Of a stretch of DNA of 9,330 bases, positions 1 to 6,660 are shown piece by piece; the stretch's first letter is position 1; the number at the start of each line of letters is the position of its first letter. The notes below the pieces were generated by a model. It had not been told where the DNA came from. It searched no databases and was given only the letters and a program-made list of their open reading frames with translations. Source of the DNA: an uncultured Lachnospiraceae bacterium (GTDB lineage: Bacteria; Bacillota; Clostridia; Lachnospirales; Lachnospiraceae); NCBI GenBank assembly GCA_910588285.1, contig CAJUQB010000144.1, forward strand, positions 1 to 9,330. Direction: 5' to 3'. A program made the translations under genes and the position numbers.

Positions 1-136
1 TCATGGCAACACGCTGCTGGGAAGATACCCCAAGCTCCTCTGCGATGTTGGTGTCTTCTGTAATTCCTGCTGCATCCTTGCGGAATGCCATGGATGCAAA
101 TTCAATCATTTTTGCTAACACTTCTTCTCTTGACAT
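1..136 (-). CDS. Acyl carrier protein-like protein (partial, N-terminal 45 residues)
   Basis: The minus strand opens at an ATG at 136 with a good TGGAGG Shine-Dalgarno about 6 bases upstream (143-148) and stays open to the window edge; the 3' part is missing. The 45 visible residues (MSREEVLAKMIEFASM..., then DTNIAEELGVSSQQRVAM) match the pattern of an acyl carrier protein: a first helix, a long loop, then the EELG(A/V)xS motif that starts helix II. Ser39 falls where the phosphopantetheine-bearing Ser of the DSL motif lies in FAS-type ACPs. The surrounding residues are SSQQR instead of the usual DSLD, so this may be a specialised carrier protein and not the housekeeping AcpP. If functional it would be a cytoplasmic carrier of acyl or aminoacyl thioesters. 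The family call rests on the motif and helix pattern only; the partner genes are outside the window. Confidence 0.6.
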   Translation of the reverse strand, partial: MSREEVLAKMIEFASMAFRKDAAGITEDTNIAEELGVSSQQRVAM

Positions 137-160
137 TGTTTTCCTCCATTATGAAATCTT

Positions 161-244
161 ATGAGCTGCCCGACAAATGGGGCTTTGCACATTGTGCCAT
201 TTGCCAATCACAGTTTTGAAACGCTCATTTGTAGGGCAGCTCAT
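161..244. repeat. Large inverted repeat upstream of the ACP-like gene
   Basis: ATGAGCTGCCCGACAAATG (161-179) is repeated inverted as CATTTGTAGGGCAGCTCAT (226-244): 19 bases per arm with one mismatch, and a 46-base spacer. The spacer holds a perfect short dyad GCACA-T-TGTGC (187-197), flanked by CAAATGG (174-180) and CCATTTG (198-204), which pair perfectly with each other. The inner and outer pairings can partly coexist or compete. There is no T-tract after either arm, so it is not an intrinsic terminator. It begins 25 bases upstream of the ACP-like start codon, so it could be a structured 5' leader, an operator region or a small palindromic mobile element. Confidence 0.75.
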
Positions 245-535
245 CCTATGATGCAATTATTAACATGCAATTTCTGTGCCAAATGGTGAAAGGGGGCTGT
301 AATGGCAGAATTGCCGGATTGCTCCGGAAAAGTCCAGGTTGGGCAGATGCAGTGGGAGGAAAAATAGTTGCAAAAATGCATGTTTTTTTGCAAAACTAAG
401 AGATTTTGCTGTGAAACAAAAGAGAGGGCGGGCGTTTTTCCGGCAGCGGATGGGCATTGGAAATGGCATGAAAATTGCAAGAAATTCAAAGAGGGATCTA
501 AGTGTCATAGGGTGCTGCTTCAAGCACAATACGGC

Positions 536-549
536 GCCTGGATCCAGGC
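536..549. promoter_or_regulatory. Perfect 14-bp palindrome upstream of the VOC gene, possible operator
   Basis: GCCTGGATCCAGGC is a perfect dyad 31 bases before the ATG at 581 and upstream of its Shine-Dalgarno. In the transcript it would be a tight hairpin; in DNA it is the size of a dimeric repressor site. No regulator can be assigned from the sequence. Confidence 0.3.
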
Positions 550-580
550 AGAAAAACAGCAACAAGAAAAGGAGATTATT

Positions 581-1027
581 ATGGAACCAAAATACGGAAA
601 AATTCTGCATCTTGGAATTGTAGTCAGGGATTTGAAGAAGGCCGTGGAGATTTATGAGAGCAAGCTGGGGATCGGTCCCTGGCAGATGGAGGATCCAAGG
701 CCTTTTTTCGCTGACAAAAAGGTGAATGACGGGCATGGCCTGAACATTAACACAGCCATGTACAAGGGAGAGGGATATGAGATCGAGCTGGTGATGCCGG
801 TGGGGCCGGGAATCTATGAAGACTGGCTGAAGGAGAAGGGCCCGGGTCTGCACCATATCAAGTTTGAGACAAAAGCCTCCTTTGAGGAAACGGTAAAGAT
901 GGCGGAGGAGGTATCCCCAAATAGCCATTATCTGGACGTATGCTGGGAGGATGGGAGCCCCCTGGTCTCCTACATCAGTATGCTGGAGGAGACAGGCCTG
1001 ATCCTGGAATACAGCCCCCAGGGCTGA
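581..1027 (+). CDS. VOC (glyoxalase/bleomycin-resistance fold) superfamily protein
   Basis: A 148-residue protein starting at ATG 581, preceded by AAAGGAG (568-574) at 6-base spacing; the open frame extends upstream to 368 but lacks a site there. It has the two beta-alpha-beta-beta-beta modules of the vicinal oxygen chelate fold: KILHLGIVVRDLKKAVEIY opens module one and GPGLHHIKFET opens module two. Candidate metal ligands sit at the expected places: His10, Glu69 (in YEIELVMP), His92 (second His of LHHIKF) and Glu143 (in LILEYS). The arrangement resembles methylmalonyl-CoA epimerase and glyoxalase I-like enzymes, which isomerise or epimerise small substrates through a divalent metal. The substrate cannot be assigned: no mutase or methylglyoxal genes are adjacent. 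It is a single-gene unit, ended by the terminator at 1131-1167, and presumably cytoplasmic. Confidence 0.85.
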   Translation: MEPKYGKILHLGIVVRDLKKAVEIYESKLGIGPWQMEDPRPFFADKKVNDGHGLNINTAMYKGEGYEIELVMPVGPGIYEDWLKEKGPGLHHIKFETKASFEETVKMAEEVSPNSHYLDVCWEDGSPLVSYISMLEETGLILEYSPQG

Positions 1028-1130
1028 TTCCGGAACAGACATGGGTCGGATTCCAAAATACGGCTCTCAGAACTGATCCCCCAACAGGCATGAGGCTGGC
1101 GGGGAATGGATTTCAGATGAGCGTGAACAG

Positions 1131-1167
1131 ACGGGCGTGCCGCTTACAGAGCGGCAGCCCGTTTTTT
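1131..1167 (+). terminator. Intrinsic terminator of the VOC gene, overlapping the antiporter 3' end
   Basis: Left arm ACGGGCGTGCCGCT (1131-1144) pairs with AGCGGCAGCCCGT (1150-1162) across a 5-base loop with one bulged G, followed by a six-T run (1162-1167). This is a strong rho-independent terminator for plus-strand transcription. Its right arm and T-run lie inside the last codons of the minus-strand antiporter gene, whose TAA is at 1144-1146. On the minus strand the hairpin lacks a good T-tract, so it is better suited to plus-strand transcription. Confidence 0.85.
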
Positions 1168-2334
1168 GGGTGATTTGAAAGCCAGCTTTAAGAAAATGGG
1201 GGTCACAATGGTAGTAACCACCACCATAATGACAATGGGAGCGTAGAGCTCGCTGGTAATAAGCCCCAAGGCTTCCCCCTTGTTGGCCACAATCAGGGCA
1301 ACCTCCCCGCGGGAGATCATCCCAACGCCGATCTGGATGGATTCCCGGCTGGTGTATTTGCACATCTTTGCCCCAAGCCCGCAGCCCAGGACTTTGGTTA
1401 ATATCGCAGTCAGGGTCAGGACCAGAGTGAATATCAGGATAGAGGAGGACATGGAGGCCAGCTCCACCTTCAGGCCGATGCTGGCGAAAAAGACCGGAGC
1501 CACCAGCAGGTAGGATACAGTATCAAAGTCATAGTAAATCCGTTCCCGCTTTTTGTTGAAGCTGCTTACCAGTCCAGCCACATAAGCGCCGGTGATGTCC
1601 GCCACGCCAAACAGCTCCTCGGCGCAGAAGGCCATAAACAGGCAGAAGGCAAAGCTCATCAGGATATACCGGCGGTTGTGGTCCGGGGAGAGCCGGACAA
1701 AGAACTGCATCAGCTGTTTGTACAGGAGAGCCGCCACAATGGCAAACACAAAAAAGCCTGCGATTTTCAGAAGCACAAATACAAGGTTGGTGCTGGAATC
1801 GGCCATGCTGGTGATCACAGTCAGGGCAATAATGCCCAGGATATCGTCAATCAAGGCAGCCCCCAGGATGGCAGTGCCCGCCTTGGTGGATACCTTGCCC
1901 ATTTCCTTCAAGGTCTCCACAGAAATGCTCACAGAGGTTGCGGTAAGGATTACGCCGATAAAAATATATTGCAGCGTCAGGCTGGCCGGCAGCGCATCAG
2001 AGCCCACATGGCACAGGGCGGCAACGGCAAACCCGCCTGCCAGGGGAATGATAACTCCCAAAAGAGCAATGATGAAGGCAGCCCTTCCGGAACGCTTCAG
2101 CTCCTGTGTATCTGTCTCAAGGCCGGCCATAAACATCAGGATGATCACGCCGATTTCGGAGATCTGATTGAAAAAATTCGTGGTATGAATTACGCCCAGA
2201 CAGGCAGGGCCTAAGATCAGACCGGCCAGCAGAGCGCCTACTACCTGGGGCATATTGGCTTTCTTGGTGAGAAGCCCAAGGATCTTGGTGCTGAATAAAA
2301 TAATGGAAAGGCCCAATAAATACTGATAATTCAT
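1144..2334 (-). CDS. Cation:proton antiporter, CPA2 family (Na+/H+ antiporter)
   Basis: A 396-residue integral membrane protein with about 12-13 hydrophobic segments, normal length for a CPA2 antiporter without a C-terminal RCK/TrkA domain. Family marks in order: VVGALLAGLILGP (31-43), FMAGLETD (68-75), the TM4 segment TATSVSISVE (131-140), the ion-binding pair in LIDDILGIIAL with Asp163-Asp164, VADITGAYVAGL (244-255), FFASIGLKVE (282-291) and ISRGEVALI (340-348). The double Asp is typical of electrogenic exchangers such as NapA, so it probably swaps Na+ (or K+) for H+ across the cytoplasmic membrane. The ion itself is an inference. The start is ATG 2334 with AGGAGGAA about 6 bases upstream. 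It is monocistronic, has its own promoter (2364-2392), and its 3' end runs into the VOC terminator. Confidence 0.92.
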   Translation of the reverse strand: MNYQYLLGLSIILFSTKILGLLTKKANMPQVVGALLAGLILGPACLGVIHTTNFFNQISEIGVIILMFMAGLETDTQELKRSGRAAFIIALLGVIIPLAGGFAVAALCHVGSDALPASLTLQYIFIGVILTATSVSISVETLKEMGKVSTKAGTAILGAALIDDILGIIALTVITSMADSSTNLVFVLLKIAGFFVFAIVAALLYKQLMQFFVRLSPDHNRRYILMSFAFCLFMAFCAEELFGVADITGAYVAGLVSSFNKKRERIYYDFDTVSYLLVAPVFFASIGLKVELASMSSSILIFTLVLTLTAILTKVLGCGLGAKMCKYTSRESIQIGVGMISRGEVALIVANKGEALGLITSELYAPIVIMVVVTTIVTPIFLKLAFKSPKKRAAAL

Positions 2335-2363
2335 AATAGATTCCTCCTCATTTTAGCCTCAGA

Positions 2364-2392
2364 ATTATAAATCTTTCCAATCTAAAAAACAA
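2364..2392 (-). promoter_or_regulatory. Sigma-70-type promoter for the antiporter gene
   Basis: On the minus strand a perfect -10 TATAAT (2364-2369) follows a -35 TTGTTT (2387-2392) at 17-base spacing, giving a leader of about 20-25 bases before the ATG at 2334. The -10 is consensus; the -35 matches the TTG core only. Confidence 0.65.
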
Positions 2393-2459
2393 GTAAAAAA
2401 AATAACAAGAAAATGGAAAATAAAAATAGAAAAATGGTGAAAAATCACGGAAATAGCAT

Positions 2460-2488
2460 TTGCATTGCAGTACAAAATGGGATAAAAT
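2460..2488 (+). promoter_or_regulatory. Sigma-70-type promoter for the aldolase/asparaginase operon
   Basis: TTGCAT (2460-2465), 17 bases, TAAAAT (2483-2488). The predicted transcript would start near 2495, giving a leader of about 30 bases that contains the Shine-Dalgarno. It lies back to back with the antiporter promoter, about 70 bases away, in an A-rich intergenic stretch. Confidence 0.6.
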
Positions 2489-2523
2489 GGAACTATTCAA
2501 AAAAACAAGGAGTGAAGGAGAAG

Positions 2524-3573
2524 ATGATACGATTTGACACAGATTACACCCAGGGGGCGCACCCAAGGATCCTGCAGCGGCTTGCAGAGACCAACCTGGA
2601 GCAGACCATTGGCTATGGGGAGGATGAATACTGCAGGCAGGCGGCGGACCGGATCCGGGAGGCCTGCAAAGCGCCGGGGGCAGCGGTTCATTTCCTGGTG
2701 GGAGGAACCCAGACCAACACCACGGTGATTGCATCTGCTCTGCGGCCGTACCAGGGCGTGCTGTCTGCGGACAGCGGCCACATCAATATCCATGAGACAG
2801 GGGCGGTTGAAGCCACTGGCCATAAGGTGCTGGCACTGCCCGTGCAGGAGGGGAAGCTGACAGCAGCGCAGATTGCGGAATATGTGGACTGGCAGGCCTT
2901 AAATGACAGTGCAGAGCACATGGTACAGCCGGGGATGGTGTACCTGTCCAACCCCACGGAGGTGGGGACCATCTACAGCAAGGAGGAGCTTACTGCCATC
3001 AGCACGGTCTGCAAGAGCCGGGGCATCTACCTGTTCCTGGACGGGGCAAGGCTTGGCTATGGCCTGATGTGCCCGGAGAACGATCTGACCCTGGAGGACC
3101 TGGCAAAGCTGTGCGATGTATTTTACATTGGAGGAACCAAGGTGGGGGCTTTGTTCGGGGAGGCGGTAGTGATTGTCAACGACAGGCTGAAGCGCGATTT
3201 CCGCTACAATATCAAGCAGCATGGGGGGATGCTGGCCAAGGGGCGTCTTCTGGGGATCCAGTTTTTGACCCTGTTTGAGGACAACCTGTATTTTGAGATT
3301 TCCGCCCATGCCATAGAGCTGGCCCGGAAGCTGAAAAGGGGCCTTTCGGAGCTTGGGATTCCCTTCTATATGGAATCCCCCACCAACCAGCAGTTTGTGA
3401 TCCTGCCGGATACGGTCTGCCAGGAGCTGTCCAAAAGCTTTGCCTATGAATACCAGGAGCGGATGGATGAGAGCCACAGTGCCATTCGGTTCTGTACCTG
3501 CTGGGCCACCAGCGAGGAACAGGTGCAGGCACTTTTGGCAGAGCTGAAGCGTTTGAAGGAGGGTGCAGCGTGA
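2524..3573 (+). CDS. PLP-dependent threonine aldolase family lyase
   Basis: A 349-residue fold-type I PLP enzyme of the beta-eliminating lyase / low-specificity threonine aldolase family, of normal length. Starting at ATG 2524, the N-terminus MIRFDTDYTQGAHPRIL is the expected family start; AAGGAG (2507-2512) and GAAGGAG (2514-2520) lie just upstream, so spacing is a little ambiguous. Visible marks: the cofactor-stacking His86 in DSGHINIHETGA, FLVGGTQTN near the phosphate site, Asp173 in LDGARL (pyridine nitrogen partner, with Arg176), and Schiff-base Lys206 in YIGGTKVGALFGEA. Family members cleave L-threonine or L-allo-threonine to glycine and acetaldehyde in the cytoplasm. The GGTK form marks a subgroup whose true substrate could be another beta-hydroxy amino acid. 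Its stop overlaps the next start (GTGA), so the two genes are translationally coupled. Confidence 0.88.
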   Translation: MIRFDTDYTQGAHPRILQRLAETNLEQTIGYGEDEYCRQAADRIREACKAPGAAVHFLVGGTQTNTTVIASALRPYQGVLSADSGHINIHETGAVEATGHKVLALPVQEGKLTAAQIAEYVDWQALNDSAEHMVQPGMVYLSNPTEVGTIYSKEELTAISTVCKSRGIYLFLDGARLGYGLMCPENDLTLEDLAKLCDVFYIGGTKVGALFGEAVVIVNDRLKRDFRYNIKQHGGMLAKGRLLGIQFLTLFEDNLYFEISAHAIELARKLKRGLSELGIPFYMESPTNQQFVILPDTVCQELSKSFAYEYQERMDESHSAIRFCTCWATSEEQVQALLAELKRLKEGAA

Positions 3574-4568
3574 AGAAGATTTTATTGATTGCCACCGGGG
3601 GAACCATTGCCTCCAAGCATTCCAAGGACGGTCTCTGCCCCCAGATTGCGGCGGAGCGGATTCTGGACTATGTGCCGGGTGTCCAGGCCTTCTGCCGGCC
3701 CAGGGCCATTCAGGCCTGCAACATTGACAGCACAAATATGGAGCCGGGCCACTGGAAGCTGCTGGTGGACATGATCCGGCAGCACTATGAGGAGTACGAC
3801 GGCTTTGTCATAGCCCACGGCACGGACACCATGGCCTACACCGGGGCAGCTCTGTCCTATATGATCCAGAATTCCCCGAAGCCTGTGGTCATTACCGGGG
3901 CCCAGAAGTCCATTGACTTGGAGATTACGGATGCCAAGACCAACCTGACGGACAGCTTTCTCTATGCAGCGGACGAATCTTCCAGCGGGGTGCAGATTGT
4001 CTTTGGCGGAAAGGTGATTGCAGGGACCAGGGCCAAAAAGATCCGCTCCAAAAGCTACAATGCCTTTGAGAGCATTGACTACCCGTATCTGGCCATTGTC
4101 CAGGATATGCGGATCATCCGCTACATTCCGCCAATGCCCTTTCCGGAGCCGGTACGGTTCTTCCATCATCTGAACAGCAATATTATGCTGATGAAGCTGA
4201 TTCCCGGCATCACGCCGGCAGCCCTGCGTTTTGCCTTTGAGAACTATGATGGAATTATCCTGGAGAGCTTTGGGGTGGGGGGAATCCCCAGCTCAATCGC
4301 AGAGGAATTCTACCGGCTGCGGGAGGCATATCCCGACATCCCGGTGATTATTGCCACCCAGGTGGCCCACGAGGGCAGCGACATGACAGTCTATGAGGTG
4401 GGGAATAAGATCAAGCGCCAGTGCGGGATCCTGGAATCCTACGATATGACCCTGGAGGCAGTGATTGCCAAGACCATGTGGATGCTGGGAAAGGGGACGC
4501 CGGTGGAGGAGATGGAGCGGGATTTTTACCGCAGGATCAATTATGATATTATTTTTGAGCGGGGGTAA
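3570..4568 (+). CDS. ansA: L-asparaginase, type I (cytoplasmic)
   Basis: A 332-residue asparaginase hydrolysing L-asparagine to aspartate and ammonia. It starts at GTG 3570, which overlaps the TGA of the preceding gene by 4 bases, with AAGGAGGG (3556-3563) at about 6-base spacing. The N-terminal KKILLIATGGTIAS holds nucleophile Thr12. The second catalytic motif HGTDTMAYTG gives Thr85-Asp86, and Lys157 in GTRAKKIRSKS is the expected triad lysine. The flexible-loop sequence KDGLCP resembles the GLxP form of Bacillus AnsA. No signal peptide is present, so it is cytoplasmic, unlike periplasmic type II enzymes. It is the last gene of its operon and ends 13 bases from the convergent LysR gene, with no clear hairpin terminator between. 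Pairing with an amino acid lyase suggests amino acid catabolism or nitrogen scavenging. Confidence 0.93.
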   Translation: MKKILLIATGGTIASKHSKDGLCPQIAAERILDYVPGVQAFCRPRAIQACNIDSTNMEPGHWKLLVDMIRQHYEEYDGFVIAHGTDTMAYTGAALSYMIQNSPKPVVITGAQKSIDLEITDAKTNLTDSFLYAADESSSGVQIVFGGKVIAGTRAKKIRSKSYNAFESIDYPYLAIVQDMRIIRYIPPMPFPEPVRFFHHLNSNIMLMKLIPGITPAALRFAFENYDGIILESFGVGGIPSSIAEEFYRLREAYPDIPVIIATQVAHEGSDMTVYEVGNKIKRQCGILESYDMTLEAVIAKTMWMLGKGTPVEEMERDFYRRINYDIIFERG

Positions 4569-4581
4569 AGAGAGGGCTGCG

Positions 4582-5487
4582 TTATGTCTGTGCCTCAAAG
4601 CAGGGGAGAAGCCGTGTCTTGCAGAAGTCAATAAAGTATTTGGCTGCATAGGGCAGATAGGCGCCTTTCTTTGTGATCAGGGTAATATCAAAATCGTTTT
4701 CCCCGTCCATAAGATCCAGGATTTTTAAATTCGGATAATTCTCATAACGCCAGCGGCCTCCTGCGATAATAGCAATTCCCTGGCCCTTTGAAACCAGATC
4801 AGCCATGATATCGCTGCGGTTTACAATCAGCCGGATAGAAGGAGTAAATCCGGCCCTGGCGCAGTTCGCCTTTGTCACTGTTGTCATGGTATAGTCATTG
4901 TTCAGCATATAGAAAGATTCATGCTGCAAATCAGAATAGGACACGCATTTCCTGGCAGAAAGAGGGTGGCTTTGATGCACCATCAGAAAGAAGCGGTCAT
5001 GCATCAGAGGAAGGGGTTCGAGGGCGTCCGGGATTTGGGGCGGCTGGATGCAGGCCCCGATTTCAATCTTCCCTTCCAGGACAAGCTCCTGTATATGCTG
5101 GGAACCGTGGCCGCACAGGTCAATTACAATATCCGGATACTCGGCGGAAAAATCAGAGATCAATTCATCAAAAAGGATACGTCCAAGCCCATAGGGAATT
5201 CCCAGGCGGAGGTATCCTTTTTTCTGCATGGCAACCTCCCGCATGGTATCGAGAATGGAATAATATTCATCCAAAAAAGGGACCGCCTTTTCAAACAGGA
5301 TTTTCCCGGTGTCCGTCAATTCCGTTTTTTTGTCAACCTGGAAAAACAAATGGGTATTCAGTTCCGATTCCAGCTTTTTGATGGATTTGCTCAAAGCCGG
5401 CTGGCTGATATAGAGCTGCCGGGAAGCGGCACTGTAATTACCGGTTTTAGCAACGGTTGTAAAATAAATCAATTGTTGGATATCCAA
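4582..5487 (-). CDS. LysR-family transcriptional regulator
   Basis: A 301-residue LTTR. The N-terminal winged helix-turn-helix spans about residues 1-62 (MDIQQLIYFTTVAKTGNYS, recognition helix around SQPALSKSIKKLE), followed by a linker helix and a periplasmic-binding-protein-like effector domain from about residue 90 (GYLRLGIPYGLG) to the end. The start is TTG at 5487: no ATG lies nearby in frame, and AGGGAGG sits 8 bases upstream. It is transcribed away from the transporter/hydrolase operon at 5608, the usual LTTR arrangement, so it most likely controlled that operon in response to an aromatic or related acid ligand; the ligand is not readable. Unlike its presumed targets, its frame is intact. 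It converges with the asparaginase gene. Confidence 0.92.
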   Translation of the reverse strand: MDIQQLIYFTTVAKTGNYSAASRQLYISQPALSKSIKKLESELNTHLFFQVDKKTELTDTGKILFEKAVPFLDEYYSILDTMREVAMQKKGYLRLGIPYGLGRILFDELISDFSAEYPDIVIDLCGHGSQHIQELVLEGKIEIGACIQPPQIPDALEPLPLMHDRFFLMVHQSHPLSARKCVSYSDLQHESFYMLNNDYTMTTVTKANCARAGFTPSIRLIVNRSDIMADLVSKGQGIAIIAGGRWRYENYPNLKILDLMDGENDFDITLITKKGAYLPYAAKYFIDFCKTRLLPCFEAQT

Positions 5488-5516
5488 GATGCAGACCTCC
5501 CTTGCAAAGTGCCCTT

Positions 5517-5546
5517 ATTATATCATGCCATGGCCTGTGGGCGCAA
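5517..5546 (-). promoter_or_regulatory. LysR gene promoter with extended -10 and internal dyad
   Basis: On the minus strand TATAAT (5517-5522) is preceded by TGA, giving an extended -10, with a TTGCGC -35 (5541-5546) at 18-base spacing. The perfect 8-base dyad GCCATGGC (5527-5534) sits between the two elements and could be part of an autoregulatory LysR site. No convincing plus-strand promoter for the 5608 operon was found in the same gap. Confidence 0.6.
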
Positions 5547-5607
5547 TGGGAAAAAGCGTATGAAAAATAGTTACCGGGGCTATGAATGATGGGTATAGAC
5601 AAATCCA

Positions 5608-6660
5608 TTGACGCACTGGAAGAAATCTGATAAATTTAGGACACAAAACGAGGCGCCGTCGTTTGAATACGTTGGAGCTTTGACGGAGTTAAGAGGATGG
5701 GACCGGGCGGCGATGCTTTCCTTTTCGACTTACGGAGGATGGATCGGTGTAATTCTGGCCTTTGTATTCGGAACCATGATTGCAGAGAAGGTGGCAAGGA
5801 CAAAGTGGATCCATATCGGAACGCTGCTTGTGACTGCTGCAGCAATGTATTTCTACGGTCATACGCAGCATTTTGCAGTCTATGCCGTCTGCGTGATGGC
5901 AGTTAGCTGTATGACTGCAGGATTTGGCCTGGTAAGCCCGAATGTGATACAGACCAACTGGTTTCCCAGGCGGCCCACGCCGGAAGAAGTAGGCTGTGCA
6001 CCGGATAACGATCCGATGAATGCAGAAGAGATCCGCAGAAGCCAGCTTGAAATGCAGCAGTACAAAAGCCCCTGGACAATGCAGGCCCTTGTAAAAGAAA
6101 AGCGTACGTGGCTGATCGGGGTAGGATTGGGGTTGATGTGGATGGTAACAGTGGCCATTGTCAGCCAGCTGGTGACCCGGCTTTTGGAGATTGGCTATGA
6201 GCGGACCAGCGCGGTCGGAATGCTTTCGGTGATGGGGGCCTTTGGGATTGTCGGTTCCTGGCTGTGGGGCTGGATAGACCAAAAGATAGGGACGAAAAGG
6301 GCATCTCTGCTCTATTGCGGCTGGTATGCATTTACCCTGATTCTGTTAATCCTGATGAATAGTCAGGCAGTGGCATTTGCAGCAGTCGGAATGGTGGGGG
6401 TATCGGTAGGCGGTATCTGCAACCTGATTCCCTCTATGACCGGAACGATTTTCGGAAGAAAGGATTTTGCAGCAGCAAACCGGCTGATCTCTGCAATTAC
6501 AAAGGGGATTTGTGCCTGTGCCTATATTTACGTGGCCCAGAGCGTAAAATTGACGGGCGGACTGACCGGAGCTTATATTGGACTGATTGTTGTGTGCGGG
6601 GTGGCCGCGGTACTGATCGGGCTGATTAAGCCTTTTGAAAAAGGAGGGGAAAAGCAGTGA
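5608..6660 (+). pseudogene. MFS transporter, internally and N-terminally deleted
   Basis: The frame encodes 350 residues of an OFA-like major facilitator transporter, but only 9 of 12 membrane segments are present. LRGWDRAAMLSFSTYGGWIG is the usual entry to TM2, so TM1 is absent. TM2-TM4 follow (about 34-115), then NWFPR (117-121) runs straight into RPTPEEVGCAPDNDP, the central loop that normally follows TM6. The sister transporter at 7477 has about 55 more residues at this point. TM7-TM12 (about 167-340) look complete. The only in-frame start is TTG 5608 with no Shine-Dalgarno. An upstream in-frame ATG (5560, MKNSYRGYE) is cut by TGA 5587 and TAG 5596 and may be a remnant of the real N-terminus. 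The 3' end carries AAGGAGGGG and a GTGA overlap with the hydrolase. Probably non-functional; its original role would have been uptake of the hydrolase substrate. Confidence 0.75.

Larger units (their letters stand above)
137..580. other. Gene-free intergenic region between divergent ACP-like and VOC genes
   Basis: I see no convincing gene here; the open frames that cross it have no ribosome binding site and no recognisable protein features. Besides the 161-244 inverted repeat it holds an A/T dyad TTGCAAAAA(368-376)...TTTTTGCAA(385-393), a small hairpin GTGCT(512-516)...AGCAC(523-527), and a perfect 14-base palindrome GCCTGGATCCAGGC (536-549) ending about 30 bases upstream of the VOC start. 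A possible minus-strand promoter for the ACP-like gene (TTGCAT, 16 bases, TAGGAT just outside the right arm) is weak. I could not pick a convincing plus-strand promoter for the VOC gene. Confidence 0.5.

Noticed and set aside
161..244. Invertible promoter flanked by 19-bp inverted repeats
   Set aside because: The 46-base spacer is short for a recombinase-inverted switch, carries no convincing promoter in either orientation, and no invertase gene is present in the window.
260..1042. Long minus-strand open frame of 260 codons opposite the VOC gene
   Set aside because: It is antisense to a well-supported gene, has no ribosome binding site and no family resemblance; its length follows from codon bias of the true frame.
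2512..2523. Alternative GTG start four codons upstream for the threonine-aldolase-type gene
   Set aside because: It would overlap its own Shine-Dalgarno; ATG 2524 gives the family-typical N-terminus.
2899..3735. Minus-strand open frame of 278 codons opposite the lyase and asparaginase genes
   Set aside because: It is a shadow of two clear genes with catalytic motifs on the plus strand and has no start signal.
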